The position numbers were made by a program, and so were the translations under genes. Positions 8,725-16,671 of a stretch of 64,000 nt of DNA are shown here, piece after piece. The stretch's first letter is position 1. Every line of letters begins with the position of its first letter. Origin of the DNA: CAUZIZ01 sp965219005 (GTDB lineage: Bacteria; Acidobacteriota; UBA6911; RPQK01; JAJDTT01); assembly GCA_965219005.1 (NCBI GenBank), contig CBDCMS010000004.1:4092001-4156000 (forward strand). Reading direction: 5' to 3'. The notes below the pieces were generated by a model. It was not told where the DNA came from, did not search any database, and saw nothing but the letters and a program-made list of their open reading frames with translations.

Positions 8725-8916
8725 CTAGATTTTGAGCATCTTCCGCACGCGCGGCGTGTCCGATGGCGACACATCCGACCAGCTATTCTGATTTCGCTTC
8801 CTCTTGCGGCTTTTCTTGGTAAGAATATGGCTGTGGTGGCTGCCTCTCTTTGCGATCTTGCCACTTCCCGTAATCTTGAAACGCTTCGCGGCAGCCCGGT
8901 TCGTCTTCAGCTTCAT
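8725..8916 (-). CDS. rpmI: 50S ribosomal protein L35
   Basis: A 63-residue, strongly basic L35. Family features: MKLKTNRAAAKRFKITGSGK at the N-terminus and KKSRKRKRN in the middle. The length is normal. It lies between infC and rplT as in most bacteria. Confidence 0.97.
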   Translation of the reverse strand: MKLKTNRAAAKRFKITGSGKIAKRGSHHSHILTKKSRKRKRNQNSWSDVSPSDTPRVRKMLKI

Positions 8917-8999
8917 CTTGTCACACTCCGGATATGATTCTAACAGATCTTATCCCGTCTCAGTGCTCCCAGATCAATCGCATTGATGGAAGGGAGCCC

Positions 9000-9530
9000 T
9001 TAGCTTCCAGGAGCCCCCGGCTGCTTCTTCGGGGTAAGAATCATGGTCATGGTATGTCCTTCGAGCCTCGGATGTCCTTCCACATCCGCGATCTCGCTGA
9101 GCTCACCTTGAAGTCGCTTCAGGATCTCTCGTCCCAGTTCGGAATGGGTAATCTCACGGCCTCGAAAAATCACAGTCGCCTTGACTCTGGCTTCATCCTT
9201 GAGGAAGCGGATGATGTGATTTCGTTTGAACTCATAGTCATGCCGGTCGATCTTGGGTCGAAACTTGACCTCCTTGACCTGAATGATCTTCTGGTGCTTT
9301 CTTGCCTCCTGGGCCTTTTTCCCCTGCTGGTAGAGATACTTCCCATAGTCCATGATCCGGCAGACTGGAGGTCGAGCCGTCGGCGCAACTTCTACCAGAT
9401 CCAGGCCTTTATCTTGTGCAAGCTCGCGAGCTTGCGCGGGGGTCATGACACCCAATTGAGTCCCATCTTCATCGATAACCCGAATTTCCGGTGCCCTGAT
9501 TCTGAAATTAACGCGTACCCTTTGTTGGAT
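9000..9530 (-). CDS. infC: Translation initiation factor IF-3 with a probable AUC start codon
   Basis: IF-3 (176 residues) keeps ribosomal subunits apart and checks start-codon selection. The N-domain (RAPEIRVIDEDGTQLGVM), linker and C-domain (EVKFRPKIDRHDYEFKRNHI) are complete. No ATG, GTG or TTG lies early enough to include the N-terminus: the first TTG in frame falls inside the conserved N-domain. An in-frame TGA lies just upstream, leaving ATC at 9528-9530 as the best start, seven bases after a perfect AGGAGG. Rare AUU/AUC starts are known for infC and let IF-3 repress its own translation. Confidence 0.9.
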   Translation of the reverse strand: MQQRVRVNFRIRAPEIRVIDEDGTQLGVMTPAQARELAQDKGLDLVEVAPTARPPVCRIMDYGKYLYQQGKKAQEARKHQKIIQVKEVKFRPKIDRHDYEFKRNHIIRFLKDEARVKATVIFRGREITHSELGREILKRLQGELSEIADVEGHPRLEGHTMTMILTPKKQPGAPGS

Positions 9531-9543
9531 AGGTCAGCCTCCT
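9528..9543 (-). promoter_or_regulatory. infC ribosome-binding site and non-canonical AUC start
   Basis: On the minus strand AGGAGG (plus-strand 9538-9543) is followed by a 7-base spacer and ATC (9528-9530). The strong site at ideal spacing, and the in-frame TGA between it and the ATC, fix the start. Use of a codon discriminated against by IF-3 is the classical autoregulatory device of infC. Confidence 0.75.
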
Positions 9544-9596
9544 GAGTATTCTTCCCGTTTCCGATTCTTCGCCAATAGGGAACAGATGGTTTCCAA

Positions 9597-11399
9597 TTAC
9601 GGTCTGGTTGCCTTCTCCCTTATCAAGTCTTGAACCATCGTAGCAAAACTGTCAAGTCCCGTGCTCCCCTGATCTCCTTCGAATCGATTCCTTACCGAGA
9701 CCTTGCCGGACTCCACTTCTCGATCGCCGACGATCAGCATATAGGGAATCTTGTTCACTTGAGCTGCGCGAATCTTGTAGCCAAGCTTCTCATTCCTCAG
9801 GTCCGCATCGACCCTCAGAGATTTCGATCTAAGCTTATCACGAACCTCCTCAGCGTAAGCCTGGTGCTTCTCACTCACTGGGAGCACTATTGCCTGCACG
9901 GGTGCCAACCAGAGAGGAAAGGCACCTCCGTAGTGCTCTACCAGGATTCCCATGAAGCGCTCCATCGATCCCAGGAGGGCCCGATGAAGCATGATCACAT
10001 GCTGTTCCTTGGAATCAGGTCCGACGTACGTAATGTTGAAGCGCGCCGGCAGGTTGAAGTCGAACTGGAGCGTCGTCACCTGCCAGGATCGGCCCAGGGC
10101 GTCGACCAGACTTATGTCGATCTTGGGGCCGTAAAAGGCAGCCTCCCCTTCATGCCGCTCGTAGTCCCAACCCTTTTCAGTCAACGCCTGCAGCAATACC
10201 GATTCAGCTCGCTCCCAGTCCTCCCGAGCCCCGGCGTAGTGTTCTGGGTCGTTGGGATCCCACACCGACAACATCACCTGCTGCCGCTCAAAGCCGAAGC
10301 TCTGAAGGATATGCTCTGCCAGATCCAAAGTCTCTAGCACCTCGGTGAAGACATGGTCGGGATGGCAAAAAATGTGGGCGTCGTCCTGAGTAAAACCACG
10401 CACCCGCAACATCCCGTGAAGCGTTCCGGATTTCTCGTACCGGTAGACGGTTCCGAACTCGGCCAATCGGACGGGCAGCTCTCGATAGCTCCGCTTCGTC
10501 GACTGATAGATCAGGATGTGCCCAGGACAGTTCATCGGCTTGAGGACGTACTCCTCCTCGTCCATCGGGAGGGTGTACATGTTCTCGAGGAAATAGTCGT
10601 AGTGTCCCGATGTCTTCCAGAGATCGCTCTTGGCGATGTGCGGCGTATAGACGAAGCTGTATCCGCGGTCTTCGTGCTCGATGCGCAGGAATTCCTCGAT
10701 CAGCGCGCGAACTTTGGCCCCTTTCGGGTGCCAGAAAATCAGCCCTGGCGCCACCTGATCTTGGATCGAATAGAGATCCAGGTCTCTTCCCAGACGCCGG
10801 TGATCGCGCTTCCGCGCCTCCTCCATTCTGCTCAGATAGTCGTCCAGTTCCTCCTGGGTGAAGAAAGAGGTCCCGTAGATGCGCTGCAGCTGCTCACGAT
10901 GTTCGTCTCCCTTCCAGTAGGATCCGGCAATGGAGAGCAGCTTGAAGGCGCCAAGCTGAGAAGTGGAAACCACGTGCGGACCGGTGCAAAAATCCTCCAG
11001 CTGACCCAATCGAAAGTGCGATAGCACCTGACCCGTTCGATCTTGCACCAGTTCGGCCTTCAATCGCTCGCCTTTCTCTTTGAAAAACGCGAGTGATTCC
11101 TGAGGCTCGACAATCTCGGGCTCGAAGGCAATGTCCTGCTGTCTCAGGGCCTCCATCTTCTCCTCGATCTTCGCCAGATCGTCGTCGCTCAGGCGATTGG
11201 GCATCTCGAAATCGTAGTAGAAGCCCTCACTGGTGGGAGGACCTATTCCGAGATGCACTTCGGGGTAGAGCTCTATTACGGCTAGAGCCATCAAGTGGGA
11301 AGTAGAATGGCGGAGGATTGCCAAGGCCTCGTCAGGATCCGGAACTTCCTGGATAGTTCCGTCTCTAGTGACGGTTCGAAGACTTCTTACGGGGACCAC
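9597..11399 (-). CDS. thrS: Threonine--tRNA ligase, lacking the TGS domain
   Basis: A class II synthetase of 600 residues, about 40 shorter than usual. The N-terminal TGS domain is missing: only about 30 residues precede the editing domain motif HSTSHLMALAV. The editing site (HxxxH and FCTGPHV), the catalytic core with the zinc-binding MNCPGH and VRGFTQDDAHIFC, and the C-terminal anticodon-binding domain (VLPVSEKHQAYAEEVRDKL) are intact. The start is GTG 11399, shortly after an in-frame TAG, so no longer N-terminus can be read in this frame. It heads the infC-rpmI-rplT-pheST cluster. Confidence 0.94.
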   Translation of the reverse strand: MVPVRSLRTVTRDGTIQEVPDPDEALAILRHSTSHLMALAVIELYPEVHLGIGPPTSEGFYYDFEMPNRLSDDDLAKIEEKMEALRQQDIAFEPEIVEPQESLAFFKEKGERLKAELVQDRTGQVLSHFRLGQLEDFCTGPHVVSTSQLGAFKLLSIAGSYWKGDEHREQLQRIYGTSFFTQEELDDYLSRMEEARKRDHRRLGRDLDLYSIQDQVAPGLIFWHPKGAKVRALIEEFLRIEHEDRGYSFVYTPHIAKSDLWKTSGHYDYFLENMYTLPMDEEEYVLKPMNCPGHILIYQSTKRSYRELPVRLAEFGTVYRYEKSGTLHGMLRVRGFTQDDAHIFCHPDHVFTEVLETLDLAEHILQSFGFERQQVMLSVWDPNDPEHYAGAREDWERAESVLLQALTEKGWDYERHEGEAAFYGPKIDISLVDALGRSWQVTTLQFDFNLPARFNITYVGPDSKEQHVIMLHRALLGSMERFMGILVEHYGGAFPLWLAPVQAIVLPVSEKHQAYAEEVRDKLRSKSLRVDADLRNEKLGYKIRAAQVNKIPYMLIVGDREVESGKVSVRNRFEGDQGSTGLDSFATMVQDLIREKATRP

Positions 11400-11484
11400 T
11401 GTGATCTAGATTCCTGACCTTTCATCGCTGTCGCCTAGTGCTACCGACGCTCTCGCAACTGGTATTTCCGGGGAGGCAAAAAAA

Positions 11485-11559
11485 TGGTAGGTGCGAGCGG
11501 ATTTGAACCGCTGACCCCTTCCGTGTCAAGGAAGTGCTCTCCCCCTGAGCTACGCACCT
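11485..11559 (-). tRNA. tRNA-Val (anticodon GAC)
   Basis: On the minus strand a full cloverleaf can be folded: acceptor AGGTGCG/CGCACCT, D stem GCTC...GAGC, anticodon stem CTTCC/GGAAG with loop TTGACAC (anticodon GAC, valine), T arm AGCGG-TTCAAAT-CCGCT, discriminator A and an encoded CCA tail. It lies between HU and thrS. Confidence 0.96.
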
Positions 11560-11675
11560 ACGCAAAGAAAAGATAGGCAGAACAATCTCCCCGTCTCAGA
11601 ATCCGAAGAAACCAGACAGGGCGGCGACTCGGTTCTGCAGTTCGCCCTTTTTAGGATCATCGACACAGTCGAGAT

Positions 11676-11948
11676 CTACTGTACTCCATCTTTTAGAGCT
11701 TTGCCGGCCGCGAACTTCACTACTTTCTTGGCTGCAATCTGGATAGAGGCACCGGTCTGGGGATTACGCCCGACCCTTGCTTCTCTCTTGCTCGAAGAAA
11801 ATGTACCGAAACCCACAACAGTGACCTTTTGCCCCTGCCTTAATGCACTTTGCACGTTGTCCACCAAGGAATCCAGCGCACCCTGAGCCTGAGTCTTGGT
11901 GATAGCAGCATCACGGGCGATCGCATCGATCAAGTCACCTTTGTTCAT
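11676..11948 (-). CDS. HU-family DNA-binding protein
   Basis: A 90-residue nucleoid protein. The N-terminal dimerisation helices start MNKGDLIDAIARDA, and the DNA-grasping beta arm carries the signature region GFGTFSSSKREARVGRNPQTG followed by the C-terminal helix KVVKFAAGKALKD. The length equals that of typical HU. It probably acts as a homodimer in DNA bending. HU and IHF cannot be fully separated by eye, but the arm sequence is more like HU. Confidence 0.93.
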   Translation of the reverse strand: MNKGDLIDAIARDAAITKTQAQGALDSLVDNVQSALRQGQKVTVVGFGTFSSSKREARVGRNPQTGASIQIAAKKVVKFAAGKALKDGVQ

Positions 11949-11985
11949 CTCTCTCCTCCTCTGGATTAGAAATCGTTCGTGTAGT

Positions 11986-13257
11986 TCACGCCACTTTCTT
12001 CAGAAGGCGGCTTCGTAGTTGCTCAATTCCCCGATCGAACTGCTTGGAGCGAATCGCCTGGTTCAACCGCCTATAGAAGTCGGAGCCCAGCACTGCGTCC
12101 GGATCATCGGAGACATTCTCAAACAAGAAATTGGTAACAAACTCCGCGCTAGGCGATTGAACATCGGGCACGATGCCGGAGTTTCTGATCGTCCGGGCCT
12201 GGATCGGCTTTCCGTTCGGCCTGAAGTAGAGTTGTGTTGAAACGAATACAACTGAACCCCCTTCGAGGCTGAACAGTTCTTGCAGCGACCCTCGCCCATC
12301 GGTCTTGTCGCCAACAACCTCCGCAACCTCGTTATCCCGCAGGGCAGCCGTCAAGACCTCTGCCGCTCCACTGGTTCCTCCGTTCGTCAACACCACAATC
12401 GGAATCTGAGACACAACAGGATCCACTTTCGAGCGAATCTCGGCGGGCTCACTCTTTCGGTCCCTGAGTGTGGTGATGAGCTTGTCTTTCGGTACCAGCA
12501 GGTCCGAAACCTGAATGGCTTCCTTTATCTCTCCCTCAGCCGTACTTCTGAGATCTACCAGAAGGCCCTTGATCCCAGATGAAACCAGCATTCGGAGCTT
12601 CGACTCGACGGTGCCGCTGATTCCCGGTTCAAAGTGGGGTAGGCGGATTACTCCGATTTCGGGCTCCAGTATACGAGCCTGAACCTCGCCCAGCTCCCGC
12701 TCCTGGCGCATCAACTCGAGTGCCGCCGGGGATTTCCTGGCGCGAATGACGCGTAGCTCCACAGACGTACCCGGTTCCCCTCGTAGCATCCGTCTCGCCT
12801 CCCACAGACTCATCTGAGTCGTGAGCCGCCCATCGATCGACTCAATCATGTCGCCGGACCGCAGTCCGACACGGTCGGCAGGACCCTCATTCTGGCTCGA
12901 GACTATATACACATAACTGTAGCGCTTGGATACTACCAGGCCGACCGAACCAGTCGCCTCCCGCGCGCTCAGCTTTTCATATTCTTCCTTGGGCACGAAA
13001 CTGGAATAGGGATCAAGCGCCTCCATCATCCCGTGCAGAGCACCCAACATGGCGGTCTCCATCCTGGGCGGCTCCACATAATCTTCGCTGACTTTGCTCA
13101 AAACGTTGGTAAAGATGGCAAGGTTTTCATAGGCTCCATCTCTGGCCGAAACCTTGTCCAGGATTCCACCCACCAAGCCGTACATTACGACCAGAGCGGA
13201 TAGAAACAGGATCGTCAACTTGCCCTTGGCAAACACCAGCATAGACAATGCTCTCAA
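11986..13257 (-). CDS. S41/CtpA-type C-terminal processing protease homologue with altered catalytic dyad
   Basis: A 423-residue protein with an N-terminal signal anchor (about residues 13-31), a PDZ domain (residues about 100-175, GPADRVGLRSGDMIESIDG) and an S41 fold. In active CtpA/Prc the nucleophile sits in a G-[ST]-x-S-A-[SA]-E motif with the catalytic Lys 25 residues later in FGKG. Here the motif reads GGTSGAAE (Gly297 at the Ser position) and TDGRG (Arg322 at the Lys position, exactly 25 residues on). The enzyme is therefore probably inactive as a classical Ser/Lys protease, though Ser296 one residue earlier could be considered. It is presumably periplasmic, with a scaffold or PDZ-mediated role. 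Confidence 0.85.
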   Translation of the reverse strand: MRALSMLVFAKGKLTILFLSALVVMYGLVGGILDKVSARDGAYENLAIFTNVLSKVSEDYVEPPRMETAMLGALHGMMEALDPYSSFVPKEEYEKLSAREATGSVGLVVSKRYSYVYIVSSQNEGPADRVGLRSGDMIESIDGRLTTQMSLWEARRMLRGEPGTSVELRVIRARKSPAALELMRQERELGEVQARILEPEIGVIRLPHFEPGISGTVESKLRMLVSSGIKGLLVDLRSTAEGEIKEAIQVSDLLVPKDKLITTLRDRKSEPAEIRSKVDPVVSQIPIVVLTNGGTSGAAEVLTAALRDNEVAEVVGDKTDGRGSLQELFSLEGGSVVFVSTQLYFRPNGKPIQARTIRNSGIVPDVQSPSAEFVTNFLFENVSDDPDAVLGSDFYRRLNQAIRSKQFDRGIEQLRSRLLKKVA

Positions 13258-13509
13258 GTTCTAAGTGCGCTAAGATTATACCCTAGGACAAGAGCGCTGG
13301 AAAGAAGAAATTGTACGGGTAAGGAGCCTGCGCGGCAAGACTTGTTCTACTATGAAGACAATAGTACCAGTCCGGGTTTCCCCGATTTTTTTCGCCGATT
13401 AAAGAACAGTGCACCTCACAATCGAGAAAATCTGGCCTCAATTCTCCGGTCTCTCACTTCCTCAGCGCTATCGCGCAGACCTCTGGGACGACCTCCAGGC
13501 TGATTTCAC

Positions 13510-13950
13510 ATGAAGCGATGGATGGCACTCGATGTGGGATCCAGGACCGTTGGCGTCGCCGTAACAGATCAGCTCAAACTGACTGCGCGCCCCCTCACGA
13601 CCTTAAAGAGAAGGGATCTCGAGGCGGATGTAGAGGCGCTTCGCGTCCTCATGGAACGTCACTCGGTAGAGCGTCTGATCGTGGGCTTACCTCTCCACCT
13701 CAGCGGGGAGAGAAGCGGGACTCTAGACAGCATCGAACCGTTCGTGAATCGTGTGAAAGAGACCACTGCGGTACGTGTTGAATGGATGGACGAACGACTA
13801 TCCACCAAAGAAGCGGAACAGTTGATGAAGGAGCTGGGACACTCGCAAACGGAGCGCCGCCGCAAGAGAAATGAGTTTGCGGCAGCTTTGATTCTGAAAT
13901 GGTATCTGGAAGAACAAACCTCACAACGGAGCCCCGCCGTCCCAGGTTAA
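13510..13950 (+). CDS. ruvX: YqgF/RuvX-type putative Holliday junction resolvase
   Basis: A 146-residue RNase-H-like nuclease of the RuvX/YqgF family, implicated in 16S rRNA 5' processing and possibly junction resolution. Motifs: MALDVGSRTVGVAVTD with the first catalytic Asp, LIVGLPLHLSGERS, and VEWMDERLSTKEAEQL with the second acidic site; a final Asp/Glu lies in RKRNEFAAALIL. The length is typical. The 3' end overlaps mltG by 52 bases, a common ruvX-mltG arrangement. Confidence 0.92.
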   Translation: MKRWMALDVGSRTVGVAVTDQLKLTARPLTTLKRRDLEADVEALRVLMERHSVERLIVGLPLHLSGERSGTLDSIEPFVNRVKETTAVRVEWMDERLSTKEAEQLMKELGHSQTERRRKRNEFAAALILKWYLEEQTSQRSPAVPG

Positions 13951-14939
13951 AGCTCGTTGTTTCGGGCCTTATCTTGAGCCTCACGTTGGGCCTGAGCCTG
14001 GGCTGGGTTCACTTTCAGCTCTTCGAACCCTATCGCGGATCTGGCACTTCGGAGAGCCTTGTCCTGATTCCCCTAGGCTCCACCGGTTCCAGCATCGGAG
14101 AGTTGCTTCAGTCGCACGGGATCGTTCGATCACGGTTACTTTTCGGGACCTATGTCAGCTTCCGCTATCCTACTTCGCTGAAGGCTGGCGAGTACCTCTT
14201 CAGCCAACCGCTGAGCCTGGTTGAAGTCGCCCAGAAGCTCTTCCAAGGAGAGACTCACCAGTACCGAGTCACGGTGCCTGAGGGTGAGATGATGGAGGAG
14301 ATCCTGGAGCGATTCAGGGAAAGGGGTTTCGGGCGCAGAGAACGTTTCCGCGAGGCGGGCCGCAGAACGGATCTCCTGTTGAATCTGGATCCGTTGGCAG
14401 ACAACCTGGAAGGCTACCTTTTCCCCGAAACCTACTATGTCACCCAGGCAATGAACGAGGACGAGATCGTCCAGGCCATGGTGCGCACCTTTCGGAGCAA
14501 GTGGACGGCCGAGCGGAGAGCACGGGCCCAAGAACTCGACATGACCACTCGAGAGGTCATCACATTGGCTTCCCTGATTGAAAAAGAAGCCCGCCTTGCG
14601 GAAGAGCGTCCGCTGGTATCTGCCGTTTTTCACAACCGCCTCGACAAAAACGTGAAGCTGGCCTGCGATCCCACGGTGATCTATGCCGTCCAGTTGGTAA
14701 AGGAATACGATGGGATTATTCACCGGAGTGATCTGCAGCTGGACTCTCCGTACAACACCTATCTGTACCCCGGACTGCCGCCGGGTCCCATTGCGAATCC
14801 TGGCCTGGCCTCGATTGACGCTGCCCTCTATCCGGCACCGGTGGAATACCTGTACTTCGTTTCGAAAAACGACGGAAGTCATGTCTTCTCGACTCACTAC
14901 AGAGACCATTCACAGGCAGTTCGCCGCTACCAGAGATAG
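13899..14939 (+). CDS. mltG: Endolytic murein transglycosylase MltG (YceG-like)
   Basis: A 346-residue inner-membrane lytic transglycosylase that cuts nascent glycan strands and releases them from the synthesis machinery. One transmembrane helix (LVVSGLILSLTLGLSLGW, residues 20-37) is followed by a LysM-like subdomain and the YceG core. The catalytic glutamate is expected at Glu228 in LASLIEKEA; CDPTVIYA and YNTYLYPGLPPGPIANPG are also family signatures. The start lies inside ruvX; no better start exists downstream of the overlap before the membrane helix. Confidence 0.93.
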   Translation: MVSGRTNLTTEPRRPRLKLVVSGLILSLTLGLSLGWVHFQLFEPYRGSGTSESLVLIPLGSTGSSIGELLQSHGIVRSRLLFGTYVSFRYPTSLKAGEYLFSQPLSLVEVAQKLFQGETHQYRVTVPEGEMMEEILERFRERGFGRRERFREAGRRTDLLLNLDPLADNLEGYLFPETYYVTQAMNEDEIVQAMVRTFRSKWTAERRARAQELDMTTREVITLASLIEKEARLAEERPLVSAVFHNRLDKNVKLACDPTVIYAVQLVKEYDGIIHRSDLQLDSPYNTYLYPGLPPGPIANPGLASIDAALYPAPVEYLYFVSKNDGSHVFSTHYRDHSQAVRRYQR

Positions 14940-14961
14940 TCTTTGTCAACTATCTCCTCAT

Positions 14962-15145
14962 CCTACCCTTGCCTTTGCCTTCGCCTTCGCCTTCGCCTTT
15001 GATCCTGCTTTTGCTTTTGCTTTGAGTCGACTAACCGCAGAGTCTGAACTTGATTCTAAGCTCCATCCCGCTGATGGTGACCATCTGGAGTGGTGTCCAA
15101 AACGTCTCAGGGCAAAGGCACGGGCAAGGGCAAGGGGGGAGAAGG
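14962..15145. repeat. GGCAAG-type inverted repeat element
   Basis: The left arm (about 14966-15000) is a run of GCCTTT/GCCTTC hexamers; the right arm (about 15112-15140) carries the opposite strand as GGCAAAGGCACGGGCAAGGG. A similar pair of arms occurs at 22368-22466. It fills the gap between mltG and the next gene and has no convincing coding frame. Confidence 0.55.
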
Positions 15146-15277
15146 CAAAAGGCACCGCACAGAACCACCCGGAGACGAGAAATGCGAGCCAGTGATGAAT
15201 GTTTTAAAATGGAGGCCTGTGCGGCGCGCCTAAAAGACATGAGTAGAAGGGAATGCCGTGAAAAGGGCCGGTGACCG

Positions 15278-15919
15278 TTGAGAAGAGACTCTAGGTGGAA
15301 ACCCTCCCTCCGTTTCAGCAGGTCCCGGCGCAGCGGCCTTGCCGTAGCGGTTCTTTCAGTGCTCGCGGGAATCCTCCTTTGCTTCAGCCATGCAGGGAAA
15401 GAAGAGAAACGCTTCTCTCCGCCGCTACGGGTGCACATTCCATTCGAAGCTGCCTGGGAGGGAATGCTGGACGTCCTGAGGGAGGAAAACTGGACAGTCG
15501 CCCGAGAGAAACGAGCCAAGGGTGAAATCCACACCGGGTCCCGGTTATACATTTCGGGGCCATTGACCGAGGATCATATGGACAAGATCGGCGAACGGCC
15601 TCGCTTGTCCGGTGCCCAGTGGAAGCGGGTGGACTATCACTATGAAGTCTCGATCCAACTCGTCTCCGGACGAGAGACCCTGATCACGGTAGACACGAAC
15701 ATCAAGGCTCTGAAGAGGGGCTTTCTGGGAGAGGAAGATTGGGTAGCCATCCCCTCTAACGGACGTCTGGAGGAGGGCCTTCTAACACGTTTTGGACAAT
15801 CTCTTTTCGGACAGACCTTTTCCCTGACCAGATCGAAGAAGGGATTCTGGGGTTGGTTTCCCGAGATTACGGGAGGACGATCTCCCTCAACCGATTCGAA
15901 TCGGACCGAAACTGAGTGA
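15278..15919 (+). CDS. Hypothetical signal-peptide protein
   Basis: A 213-residue protein from a TTG start at 15278, with a basic N-terminus and one hydrophobic helix (GLAVAVLSVLAGILLCFS, residues about 20-37) that could be a signal peptide or anchor. A Cys near the end of that helix is not in a clean lipobox. The remaining alpha/beta region (VHIPFEAAWEGMLDVLREENW...) is reminiscent of BamC-type lipoprotein domains, but I cannot assign a family. It lies between mltG and an inner-membrane protein gene, all on the plus strand. Confidence 0.6.
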   Translation: MRRDSRWKPSLRFSRSRRSGLAVAVLSVLAGILLCFSHAGKEEKRFSPPLRVHIPFEAAWEGMLDVLREENWTVAREKRAKGEIHTGSRLYISGPLTEDHMDKIGERPRLSGAQWKRVDYHYEVSIQLVSGRETLITVDTNIKALKRGFLGEEDWVAIPSNGRLEEGLLTRFGQSLFGQTFSLTRSKKGFWGWFPEITGGRSPSTDSNRTETE

Positions 15920-16008
15920 GTGCCCGACACCAAGCAGTGAGAGATTCAGACTTGCTGCAGAGGATCGCTTTGGAACTTGCTTGAGGTGAGTAGGAGGCGA
16001 GCTTGACA

Positions 16009-16671
16009 ATGGACGCGGCAATTCTGGAAATCATCGAAAGATCTCTTCTCTATTCCCTGTGGGCCTTCTTGATTGTTTTTCTCCTATCCCTGCTCGTGAT
16101 CCGACAGCGCCTGCGCTCGCGAAGGAAGGGGATACAAGACCTCCGAGCCGATCTGGACCGAGAGTACGAGCAGAAATGGACGGGTCCAGCTCCAACGACT
16201 CCTGCCGGCGAACGCTTTGTCCTCTCCCAGGATGAGTCAAGAATGGCTTTCCATGCATTGCTGCTCTCCACCTGTCTTGCCACCGCCTGCTTCTTGGTTC
16301 TCACTCTGATCCCGCTTCCCTTCCTGGAGAACTTCGCGACCCTGGATCCCCGCAGCACGGTGCCGCTGCGCGTGACCGCCCTCAACTACGACCGGTTTCA
16401 CGAGGGCTTTTCCTTGAAGGGAGAAATCTGGAATCAAGAGGAGGAGCCCCTGGGAGAACTAACGGCCGTTGTCAAGGTCTGGGGATCCGATGAGGAGCTT
16501 CTAGACGAGCTTTCGGTCGACGTCAAACCCAAGACTTTGAAACCCAGGTCTTCCGGAAACTTCAGTCTGCGGTACTCCAAGAATTCCCCTTTCCTGTTTG
16601 GCTACGAGATCTACTTCCTCAACCAGGCAGGCGATGAAGTCCCTCACGTCAAAGGTTTCGATGTTCGGTGA
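16009..16671 (+). CDS. Membrane protein with FxLYD-like C-terminal domain
   Basis: About 220 residues with two transmembrane helices (residues about 13-31 and 80-98) and a charged loop between them. The C-terminal part (SLKGEIWNQEEEPLGELTAV ... LKPRSSGNFSLRY) has the beta-sandwich pattern of FxLYD domains, here probably periplasmic. ATG 16009 is 11 bases from AGGAGG (15992-15997); a TTG at 16003 with 5-base spacing is an equally possible start. The gene ends inside the following ABC transporter gene (11-base overlap), suggesting functional coupling. Confidence 0.6.
   Translation: MDAAILEIIERSLLYSLWAFLIVFLLSLLVIRQRLRSRRKGIQDLRADLDREYEQKWTGPAPTTPAGERFVLSQDESRMAFHALLLSTCLATACFLVLTLIPLPFLENFATLDPRSTVPLRVTALNYDRFHEGFSLKGEIWNQEEEPLGELTAVVKVWGSDEELLDELSVDVKPKTLKPRSSGNFSLRYSKNSPFLFGYEIYFLNQAGDEVPHVKGFDVR

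Noticed and set aside
13409..13513. A 34-codon frame from GTG overlapping the ruvX start (ACATGA)
   Set aside because: The overlap is of coupling type, but there is no ribosome-binding site and no recognisable product.
15150..15277. Short frames upstream of the hypothetical gene at 15278
   Set aside because: All are under 15 codons or lack starts; the stretch is treated as the tail of the repeat element.
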